Source: Membranipora membranacea (taxonomy: Eukaryota; Bryozoa; Gymnolaemata; Cheilostomatida; Membraniporidae). From it: a stretch of 64,000 nt of DNA. Made by a program: the position numbers and the translations under genes. This document shows, in pieces, positions 47,151 through 61,100 of this stretch (position 1 is its first letter; each line of letters starts with the position of its first letter). The stretch is taken from contig OU612065.1 of assembly GCA_914767715.1 (NCBI GenBank), forward strand, positions 10,354,001 through 10,418,000. The letters are read 5' to 3'. The notes beneath the pieces are model-generated. The model was not told the DNA's origin, did no database searches, and saw only the letters and a program-made list of their open reading frames with translations.

Positions 47151-49285
47151 ATGGCTACAATCTTGGGCCCAACGCTATATAGGCGCTATGTCTGGTAAGT
47201 ATTGTGCGCAAAACAACAGGTTATAGTAGTCAATAGGCCCGGCTGACTGATATATATTAAATGGATGAGGGGAACATATCTAATCCTGAACAAGCGTATG
47301 GCTTTTTATGGTTGCCGGACCGCATTTCTCATCTTTGATTGGACCACAAGTTCCGAATTTTAAATAGCGGACCCTTGAAAACTTTTGCGTTTGTGAAGGT
47401 TGTGACTGGGATATCAATCAACGCATAACGTAAAAGCTGCCAGATTTTTATCTTTATTTAGATCCTGTCATAAAGTTTTATTCTGATGGCATACCTCTGC
47501 TATGATTTTTACCACTGTTCCATAGATGGATATCAATGGCCTGGCTAGATCAAGTTTGGTCGAATTTTCCAGTATTGGAGTTGCCCCCCTCCCCTCTACT
47601 GACACCACAATATGGGTAGAGAGGTAAGGGGCGATAATGCGGATATCGAAGGCCCCTCTACTGGCGTACTACAAATCTCACTATACAGGCAATGGAATCA
47701 GCTGTGGTACACCCAATACATTCTCTGTCCGCAGTAGGCATCATCCTATAAGATCTTGACCAGTGTCATCAAGCTGCTACCAACTTTTTTATCAAGTTGT
47801 TTCATGCTACTAAACACAGTGTCGGCCTATTGGCTAAGATCAAAGTGTCATGGCCAATGGCTGATTAGTACCTGTTTCAGTTTCTGGCAGCTTGCTGCAC
47901 ACTTACGATTAGGAGGTCCGCCATGGCCTCACCCCTAGGATGCATTCTAGTTTACTAGGATGTATCACACTCTCAGTACGAGGACTCCGGGCAACTTGCG
48001 TCCCTCTTTAGGGGCAGCCCACCCTCTGTTTTGTCATAAACAGGGGGTGTGTGTTTGCTGTCCGCACGAGAATTTGTGGTGAGTTGGTCACAGCACACCC
48101 AGCATGATAACTTAATCTCATACACAAAATTTACCTCCCTCCTCCAACATTATTCTCGTAGCTCAGCAGACAGTTACTGTTGAAGAGGGCCATATGGGTC
48201 CAATTCCAATTTTGTCTGAGTTTCTGGTTAAAACATCGTCTTGAATATAAGTTTGATATCAAAAAAGTGTTGTAGGTCGATATTTTGTCAATGTTCTGGT
48301 TCAGTGGCACATCAATCTAGGACATCCCTGCTTACCAGTCTGCTGATTTTTTTGATAGTTTTGTACGTTATGATCATATATCATCAAGTTATATCAAATA
48401 TGATTTATAGATTATGTTTATGATGAGGATGGAAGAAACATCCCAGAGTTGAGGCAAATCACCAGTGATTTGAGGTTTCCGCTGAAAACAGATTTGATTT
48501 GACCATCAACTCAAAGTATGTGATCTGGCATTCAGTTTTGTGGCATTGCTGCCCATCGTATTCCGACTGTCAGAGCAACACATCCACAGTGAACAATTGA
48601 ATCAAATAAGCGATATCCTGTTTCCAGATGACACCAATATAACTTGTTAAAACAAAAACTATGAAAAGCTAGTTAGAAATTATAATAAAACCTAGCCTAC
48701 CAACCATTGCTACCAGTGAAATTCAAAGTTCCATACAAGATTCAAGACCCACCAGGTTATCCCATAACTCAGTCCTTGCGCTAAAGAGTGAAACTTGATT
48801 ATAATGGGTCAGGGTCCACACTGACCTGGTAATTTAGGGCATTTCCAGTATATTCTGTTTATTTTTGTGAATTGAGTTGCATAGTATAGGATGTATGGTG
48901 TTATCATAGATATAAAAAAGGGAGTATGATATTTATATATTTATTAGTGTTACTGTTATCTACTCTGTGCACAAGCTGTGTAGGTGTACTGCTGATTGAG
49001 TGCTGGCTGGTCTTTTGGTATTTTTGAAAAAAAATCGACACCCAATATTTATCAAAAAATATCTGAATGTCATGATACTACTTCAAACAATACAACCATA
49101 CCTTGGTAACAGAAGCATGCTGACAAATTCAAATTCTTATATTTTTTTCTCATTTTTATACTTTTTTCAAGTTCTTATACCTTATTTTTAGCCGATCAAA
49201 ATCACACAGGCGACAAAAAAGACCATGCTATGAAAATGAAAGTAATAGAAAAATAATCAAAAGAATCTTACAGATAGACTTTTGA
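47151..49285 (+). CDS. Possible small two-exon gene, uncertain
   Basis: A 44-nt candidate first exon (47151-47194) reads MATILGPTLYRRYV and stops in phase 2 at TCTG|GTAAGT, a strong donor. One acceptor in matching phase is TTATTTTTAG at 49191. From there the frame reads RSKSHRRQKRPCYENESNRK and then IIKRILQIDF before TGA at 49283-49285, about 45 residues in all. I recognise no family and the second exon is a guess; other acceptors are possible. The best evidence is the promoter-like cluster and the donor. Confidence 0.2.
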
Positions 49286-49859
49286 AATATAGTGATGATG
49301 ACGGCATAGAGTGAGTATGTGTTTGTTTACCAACAGTGATGAAACACCAATTACCCTGCTTGACCACTGCATTCTATGGCTTGCATGATGTCAGTACACG
49401 ATTATTTCAGGGTTTCGCTTCAGATAAGTCTGTTTAATCAGGGAGTTTGGGACCAAACTCCCTCGTTTAACCAGGAAGAATGGAAGGGATTATAGATTAT
49501 TATAGAGTATTATAAACTATTTTGAGAGTTGTCTTATTGATTAATAATTAGAGGGTAACTCTCCATGGCTGTTTCACACCAGGGAGAATGTTCACACATA
49601 TTGATAACCATAAGTTGAGAAACCGGTTAGTCGTACCGAGGACTGTTAAACCTTAGAAAAAATTATTTCTGTCTGGTGGCAGAGGGGTAATGCAAAAGTG
49701 GTTTATTGGGGAGCCTATATCATAGATATGCCTAGTCAGTCTTGATAAGTTAGTTCAAACAAAGTTTATCAAGATCGTTTTCCACGCTACCATCTCATTG
49801 TTAACAGAACTCCGATAAACAAGGTTGGTTCCTTTTCACACTGAGGTATATACACCAAT
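47195..49859. other. No firm gene apart from the candidate above
   Basis: AT-rich with a few T-rich tracts. A small foldback at 49440-49463 (AGGGAGTTTGG and its complement around GA) is flanked by near-copies GTTTAATC and GTTTAACC. Confidence 0.3.
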
Positions 49860-49864
49860 GAATC

Positions 49865-50083
49865 TGGGGGGTCTTTCAATAAGAAAGAGCAATGCTTTAC
49901 TAAAGCGAGTTATCACTATCACATCGCTCAAAGTTACCGCTCACTTGGTGTTTCAATTAGACAAAATCGTTCCCAGATCGCTCATTCAGAATGTATATAG
50001 TTCCATCAATGAGAGTGAGCGATCTAAGAGCGAGACCCCTAGCAGATTGTGATTCTGGCTGTTTCTAATTGAAAGACCCCCCA
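49865..50083. mobile_element. 219-bp MITE with TGGGGGGTCTTTCAAT ends
   Basis: Terminal inverted repeats of 16 bp (TGGGGGGTCTTTCAAT) with the 5-bp direct repeat GAATC on each side (49860-49864 and 50084-50088). No coding capacity; superfamily not assigned. Confidence 0.8.
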
Positions 50084-50316
50084 GAATCACATCAATTCAT
50101 CAAACATGGGTTATGGTTATAATATCAATGATGGCCCATCACACCTCTGGAGTTATATTCGACGGTTACCCATCTTTCAGACAAGACCTATATTGTAGTA
50201 GATCGTTTCAGAATAAGGAAATTCTGTCTAAATATCTGACTAACCCAAAGGTAACCCTTTGGTAATTTTAATAGGGTGACAGTGTTGAGCCAATGGCATT
50301 TACGCTGCGTTTCCTC

Positions 50317-50457
50317 TAGTCTAAGTGCTCACACTCCAAGGCGCAGGGAGTTACTTGCGCAAGCTATCAAACTCCTCTCCCCTTCCCGAAGGGGGAGAGG
50401 AGTTTGATAGTTTGCGCAATTAACTCCCTGCGCCTTGGAGTCTGAGCACTTAGACTA
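50317..50457. mobile_element. 141-bp foldback MITE with 9-bp target duplication
   Basis: Almost the whole element is one inverted repeat: arms of about 68 bp starting TAGTCTAAGTGCTCA and closing on CCCCTTCCCGAAGGGG. The 9-bp repeat CGTTTCCTC lies on both sides (50308-50316 and 50458-50466), fitting Mutator-like mobilisation. Confidence 0.88.
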
Positions 50458-50466
50458 CGTTTCCTC

Positions 50467-51130
50467 ATGCGTCATCCTCACATTGATCACACAGTCTATT
50501 ATTTCACATTCTATTTCCCAACCAATGTTTACGCAATAACTATTAAAGCAATCAATAACCCAATCACACTATCAGATAGGAATTTTGTTAAAACAGTTAC
50601 ACAACCTGAAAGTTTTCATTTGAAGTACGGATCATAAATGGGGTTAATGCATTTTTTATTGAGTTTAAAACAAAACTGAGCAAAAAGTTTGGTAGGGGAA
50701 TTCAGTTTAAAACTTGGAACATCAGGATTTTCTTTAGAGCACCTTCATATTTTTTTTGGGATTTGATTGTCAAAGAAGCATCATAATCCAAACTTATGTA
50801 CAGTACATGTACAAAAAAAAACTTGTGAGAACTAGAAACTAGGTACAGATAACTGCCTACTGAGCACCAACCATCAGAGTAGAAAATTTAGGGTGACGGC
50901 TATAGAAATACACGACGACTAGTATAAAGCGGCAAATGAGATCAATTCTTTTCAAAATACATGCGTACCACATTAACATGTGGTAAAGTTTATGTACAAT
51001 TTTTTGCAATTTTTTTACAAGTTATCAAGTCAATGAGTCTTAATACTATAACGGAATGATAATATACACATATCGGGATTGACTAAACCAGGAGAACATT
51101 GACATTGTATCATAGTGTCATTTTTGTCCA
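50467..51130 (-). other. 3' UTR of the MNK gene and flank
   Basis: Directly downstream of the kinase stop codon. A minus-strand AATAAA (50655-50660) would give a 3' UTR of about 450-500 nt. Confidence 0.45.
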
Positions 51131-54013
<2,883 letters not shown>

Positions 54014-54510
54014 TAAAAGAATTAACCATTCTGATACAGTCACAAGAACAGAGAAAAAGGGATTACTTTAGGCGAGGAGCAAGCTACTACAAGCTCCTTG
54101 CTTTAGTTTAGCTGTTTTGCACACAAGGGTACACTAGTTGAGACAAGGAACTCCCTCTTGTTCCTTGGTTTTGACAAGGAGTAACAGTGGTTGGGAGGAG
54201 ATATACCAACCTGGTTAACCTACATCTAAGGGTTAGTCCCAAGCTTCGATCGATCATATCCGCTAATGTTGAAGGAAGTAGTCTTTTGTTTAAGCCCCTA
54301 TTTTGCTGTTATATTTTATGTACCTAGTTCAAAACTAGAAACTTATTTATAGTGATAGTCATATGGACTTGAAAATGTTTAACAACTTACCTCACTCTTT
54401 CTTGACTTAGCTATGATATTATCCAGCTGCAGACAGTCTGTCAAACCTTGCTATCCAACTTGGACTGCAAACCCTCCACACTCCAACCAGACGTCTTTCA
54501 GCTTTATGAT
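54014..54510 (-). other. MNK 5' UTR exons and first intron
   Basis: A leader exon (about 54510-54391) ends GAG|GTAAGT. The next exon starts at 54030 after GACTGTATCAG. Between that acceptor and the kinase ATG lies an upstream ATG (54028) opening a frame of eight codons that overlaps the kinase start, which could dampen translation. Confidence 0.6.
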
Positions 54511-54537
54511 AGTGTCACCCAACTTAGAGAACCGTCT

Positions 54538-54545
54538 TTATATAC
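54538..54545 (-). promoter_or_regulatory. TATA box of the MNK gene
   Basis: The minus strand reads GGTATATAAAGACGG, with a plausible start site 25-35 bp downstream near 54510 and a good donor about 120 bp further on. Confidence 0.6.
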
Positions 54546-54982
54546 CCTGACAAGCAGGCCAATGAGTTGTAAACAAAACGAGTGACGTGTATTCAATGAT
54601 TTACCTCGTGATTGGTCAAGAACATTCTAGGTCGAAAGCAATAATATTATGGCTTTATGACTTTGTCCAATCAGAATCAGCAAAATATGAAAATTGATGA
54701 AAATAACAGAATTATGTAGTAGAATGGTGTACATCGGGTTTACTTGCGTCAAGGAGTTACTCTGTGCTTGCACCGATCGTTGCACTTTCAGTCATCAGCC
54801 AAAATCCCTGAAGAATTTGTGACTTTCAACTCTTTGATAAAACACAGTTATTGTCCAAATCTAGCTCTAGCCTCTATTGACAAGTAGAAAGGGATTACTA
54901 TTTCGCTCTGTGATTGTCCCATGATTCGATGCTAATTATCTAATTGGAAGAAATTAACTGCAATGTTATGGTTACTTCCACT

Positions 54983-54988
54983 TTTATT
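54983..54988 (-). terminator. Probable poly(A) signal of pescadillo
   Basis: Minus-strand AATAAA about 185 nt beyond the pescadillo stop codon and about 440 bp before the MNK TATA box. Confidence 0.45.
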
Positions 54989-55169
54989 GTAAATGTATTT
55001 TTTTGTTAACATTATATAGTATATTGATTAAAAAAATTCATATATTGATAAACGAGCAATTCCTTCATGCAGTCTGTGATGTACATATACATAGCGTAGG
55101 CAGAGTTTTTTGACCAGTCATTCCACAAATAAGGTCAACATATTCAATATGGGAACTTGGGTAAGTCAC

Positions 55170-58100
55170 TCAACCTTTTTGCTTTTTCTTTTTCGTTTGT
55201 ACAGCGTCAATCTCCTTCCTCTTTTCTGTGAGAGCTCGCACCTAAAATACGCATTTCCAGCATATAGTGCGAAATATATTACATAATCTGAAGTCCAAGG
55301 GTATGTTCTGACGCAGGAACAGAATTCTTAGCAGTATATTATTAAAAGAATTTATTGTGTTCCCGAGGGACATTAACCTTCTATCAACAGAGTACAAAGT
55401 GCTTTGTGACAATGACTACCCACTGCATATGTGTGTAATGAGGTAAACAAGGAAACGTCAATAACCCAGGCAATATCCTGAACTGGAACTAGCTAGTCAG
55501 GGCAATGTCTTAGGATACTGCTTTTGTAATGATTGTATGTGACAAATCTTTTACTGATTAGCACTCATTACATCATCCCAATCACAATCACCATATCAAA
55601 ATAGAACCAGTCTTCTAAATCAGTCTTCTCTGACGATAAAACTAGAGACTAGCGCTACTAACCTCCTGTGCTTTCTTTTTCTTGGAGAACATGATCTTAT
55701 TATACAGTCTCTTGTTCTTCTTAGGAATCATCATCTCAGCCAGCCTTTTCTCCTCTGATTTCTGTTTCTGCACTAGTTTACTCTCATCAACCACCTCGCG
55801 TTTACCAGCACTAACTGCTAACTTCTTAAAGAAACAAAGGCATGAAACAGTGAACATCATTACCTCAGACTCCCTGTCAACCATATCACAGAATTGTTAT
55901 ATATACTTGGTATAACATGCTTATATAACCAGTCCATACGGGATTATATTTTGACATGACTGACATAGATAGAGTAATAGTAAATGTGCAGCAGAGTATT
56001 TATCAGCGAGACTCTGGCGTAAGCGAGGACACAGTAACATACACTGGTGCATCACCAGACACATCGAGAGAGTAAACATATATTATATATCACTTAGTTA
56101 TGTTATGTCAGGTAGGGTTTGTGATATGACTCTCAGAGAAACGAATCGCCCAGCCAGACTGGTAACCCCCCAACATTATCCTTACTGCTGATGCACTGAG
56201 ACAAAGACTCTCATTACACGAATATATTAATAATACATCCAGAACACTGCAAGGCTGTGTGGTAAGATCTCCAGCCACAGGACAAAGAGTCTCCCATATC
56301 TAAATGGCCTCTAATCAGCATATTATGTTACACAGCCAATAGGCCTCAGGTGCGGTTTTCACTAGAAAAGACGTCAGAAAGTAAACAGGAAGACTATACT
56401 TATGGCTACAGGACTGTAACCTCAATAATCAAATATCATGAGTCAGGCCAGGATCGGGCTCAGCCAACTCTGAATTATAAAATGCCTTCTGTACCTCACT
56501 CAAGTGTTCACTCAACCCATCATAATAACAGGTCTGGTTTGTACATGAAATTTACTGCTTCGTAACATAAAGCTTGGAGAGATAAGTGAACATACTTCCA
56601 CTCTGTACGACATGTTGATTATCCCCAATGAATTATTTCAGACCCTGTTATTTGCAGAGTGATGAATAATAACAGGACTTGGGTTGAGAGGATTTTGGAA
56701 CAAAACAAAGCTGATAGAGCTCTCACATCTGTTGAATTCACACGTTAGTTGCTGTAGGTCTGTACCCAGCAGATATCAGGGTCAATCATGGTGTCAGTGT
56801 CCTCGTTAAACCAACCAACATTCACAGTTTCTGTTTGCTATTCATGGCAGCTATAAACAAATCATCATGAGAGCGAGGCAAGCTGCAACCAGTCATGTTT
56901 CCACAGGGGACCCTCATATATTTGGTCTTTGGGTTGAGCAAGTTCAAATAGTTTGACACAATTGCAATCTTGATATGCGCTATGCTACCCAACGCATGTC
57001 TATAGACAAAAAATGTGAACAGTGCAAAAAATGACTTGACATCATCAGTGTTGAAACCATTTAAAACAGAAGCAAGATATCTAGCCAGGTGTACTTTGAG
57101 TTGAATGACAATCTTTGTTAATCCCATTTCTATTAGGGCCATATAATTTTATAAATGAAGATAATTCCTCCGATCACAAACTTGTGCAATTCAATCTCTT
57201 CAATGATAATCCTGATTACATCACCACACTCAACAATAAGACTCCCAACAGGTTGTTACATCAAGAGAAACCAGTTGTCCATATTGCATATACTAGTGGC
57301 AAGACAAGAAACAGTAGTAGTAACCCCTGGACTCTCTGGATAGTCAGGAAAAGGTAACATGATGCCATAAAATCATTACTTCAATCTTACAGACCAAGGA
57401 GAACACAATTTATGGCTGAGGAGGACCGGGTCCAGCCTTAGAGCTGCGTTGGGGGCATAGTGCCATGTATGCTCTTGAAACCAACGTAACAAGTCAAGAA
57501 CATTGTGGTGCACTTCGGGTGCAATAATGAATACATGAACTTTAACCAGACTGATCAATGTCAGGAATGTTGTGTTTTTTTGCTCATCAGCACGGACATC
57601 TTTTGAAGAAAAACACGAAGAAAAACACTCGCAAGTGTAAACAGAGAAATCAGATATCAGGGCTTAGGAATCTCAAAAAAAGCAAATGCCCAAGATGATA
57701 ATAACTTGAATGTCAGCAATACAGCGACAGGACTTGTCTGGGAGGACAATTTACCTCATGATTAAGCGCTTTATAAACACTTCTAGAATGTGCAAAAATG
57801 CTTTATTCTGGAAAAGAGCGCCTGTGAAACCCTTTCAGAAGTTTGAGCTTTTCTATGGTAAAATCATATCAAACTATCTGAATATGAGTTCAGATATAAA
57901 TGATCAACTTAAAACAGCAATTGTTTTTTCTTGTAATTATCTACCTTTATCAATACATTAGCTGAGAAAAGTTACATCTTTCAGATCAGGATTATTGAAT
58001 TAAATCTTGAATATAATTGGATCTCTACAGCATTGCAAATTTTGCCTCTGCCCAGTCTTATGACATTGTAGCCCGTATGTATTTTTTCTTTCATGAGATG

Positions 58101-61100
58101 AGATGAGAGTGGAAGGAAAGAGAAATCGGGGACGCCCAAAGAGTAGATGGAAGGATACAATCAGGAAGGATCTCCAATCCTGTTCCCTCAGTGAAGAGGA
58201 TGCTCAGGACAGGATTAGATGGAGAAGTTTGATAGAACTAGGCCTCCGGCAGGCACCCGCTACCCGAACAGGACAGAGCGGAGATAGGTGAGGATAGGTG
58301 AGGATGTATTTTATCTTTCATAGTTATATAAGTGACCTTATTCTGGATCAATGCAATCAAATGGATCATTATTTTCATTCTAACAACAGTAATTTTTTTT
58401 CTCCTTTCCCCCATTTTCTTGGCACTATTACACTGTTGAAATCGTTGAGACTGCCAATAGGAGTGTTAAAAAGATCTGTTGTCCTCAAAAAATGTTCCCT
58501 GACTATTTTTGACTCTGGTGTTGTTGATATACCTAAGTTGAAAAGCTAGCAGCAGCAAAAGGTCATCAGTGGATGTGTGTAACCCTGAATATCATCAGTT
58601 TAGTGCATTGTGTCATGGTTTTCGAACACATTGGGCTCTTATATGTTGGTGGTGAAAAAGTGAACACAATAAACCTACATTGAGGGCTGGCGCTTCTGTC
58701 TGTTTCTCCAGTTTGCTCTTCTTGGTGGCTGGTTGGTCAACTATTTCCTCCTCATCATCATTTTCTGAACTCTCAGCAGCATCTGGGAGCAAATCAAGCA
58801 GTAACGATGTCACAGATTAAATCTCAATAATCTGACATTCATCATTTTCAAATAAGAGTATTTTTGGACAAGAACTTAGAAAAAATTTGAGTTTTGGTTC
58901 CATGGTTGGATAAAGTAGCATTTCTGAGGGCTTCGATAACGTTAAAACCTTCTAGTCTGAGCTCTGAGCCATTGATTTCCCACACAAGTAAATAATAAAT
59001 AATAATATGAACTTTTATTTTCCTATTCAATGCCCCTTTGGGGGGCCAATGAGAATATGGTTACATTAGATATGATACATGATACATGATACATCTCATC
59101 TAATTAGCGCACCCTTGTACTATGTAAGGTAAGGTAAGGTAAAGTGAATGCCATTGAATTTTATGGATAAATCAGGTTGATTGTAAAGTCTTTGTCAACA
59201 TTTATGCATAGTATTTCGCGATGCTGTGAATGCAATTCTCATATAAATAAGTATGATGCAATGAGCAGCAAATCCTCTAATTTTCTGTGCAAGGTTGGTG
59301 CAATCAGACATGTTCTTTCCTAAACCTGCTCGAACATCTCATCACAATGCTTACTTATTGTGACTCATTCTCATTAGGATTTCTCACATGCTAAAACATC
59401 ATGGTGCCATTCAATATAGTAATGAGTACTTCTGTATAGCATTTTTATCCGTTATCTTGCGATAAATATGTTGTGGGCTGACTAAGATCAAGACTTAACA
59501 GCCTGGGAGTTAAGGCTTTGTATCAGAGTAAGACATTGAGTTTGGCATAGTGTTCGGAGTGGGGAGCTACAGTCAAATAAAAACCAAATGCTGCGTACAT
59601 GTTAAGTACCATCTCAGCGAATCACTCTAGCCACGTTCTATCAGACCATGTGTGGTAATCATTACAGTGTACCAGGAGAGGAGAACATTAGCGATGATAA
59701 ATGTATGGTTCAGTGGTTGTCATCATCCACGGAGAAAAATTAAAGAGCATGATCTATTAATGCTCCTGCCACATGATTTTTTTTCTCCAAGGCAACAAAA
59801 CATTCCGATGGAAAGCATTCATGATAGATAGCACATTATCAAGCCGCTGAAAATAGAGCCTTGTATCACATAGCCTCATATACTCAGCAACCACTTTGGA
59901 CACCCCATACTCTCCCCCAACAAAATGGTTATCAACATTAAGAACTTAGGGCAAAGCTATTAATGCTATCATGAGGTAGTCATAATGTCGTTTACAGTTG
60001 AGTAAACTTTCTGATAAGTATGCAAACAATAGGTGTTTATGAATCAGTGATGTGGAAGCTAAACAACCATATGTTGGATTTTACACTTGTCAACAACTGC
60101 GTGGAAAATCCATCACTATCAGTTATATCACGCCATACAACAGTGATATGGGCATGTCAAATCCTTGTCTGGCTGATGTAATGTGTGAGGGATTGGTCCT
60201 GTTGTGAGCGGTTTAATTTTCTTAGTGGTAGCAGTATTTGTTCTTGATTACTCATTTGTTTCATTATTCATTTTGTGAAATGGGGTGAATTGTGCCCTAA
60301 CTCCTGAATTGCACCAACCATCTGTGGAATAATCCAAACAAACGATAACCCAGCGTTGAATGAAATGTGAATATGATTGCCTGGTATATATGTGCCTTGT
60401 GTTCCATTCATATTCCATAATGACATACTGCTGACAGGTGCTCTGTTATGGTCACCTTATTCAAGCGTTCCAGACTTAACAGCCCTAGTCACCTATTGAG
60501 CCTTTGTCACCTTACGGAATACTGTGGAATGCAGATTACTTTCCACCATAATTCAGTCATCAACATGTGGCATTTCCTACTTATTCAATATTGCAACTCA
60601 TGGAAAAAGTTCAAACAATATGTGGATGCATGTTACTCTCACCACCACCTCCTTCAGTATAAAAGACCTTCTTTGTAATTTGTGGTGTGGCTTCAACAAA
60701 ATGCTAGATCTTTGTATTAGTACATTCAAGCCCCACTGTGGAGAATCTGACCACTTGTATGCCAATGTCTCCTTTAGTGGAGAGTATCGTTTTGGGTTAG
60801 AGTCCTCAACTACACGTTATAACCTTCCTACTATAGTGTGCAACACCCAATGTAACTATTAATTTGGGTGTTTTATTACATAAGGTCAATATAAGAGCAT
60901 TCATACCATCTTCATCTGATTCATTCTGATTGTCCTCATCTTCATCCTCAATCTCATCATCATCAGCTACAGCTTCAAACATAAACAGGCAATAATATAT
61001 AACGAAATCTAAACGGGTATGGTCTTATGTGGGGGAGGGTTTTGATTATTACTGATAGTACACATCCTTGATGTTAGTAGGATGAGTATGTTCAATCAGT

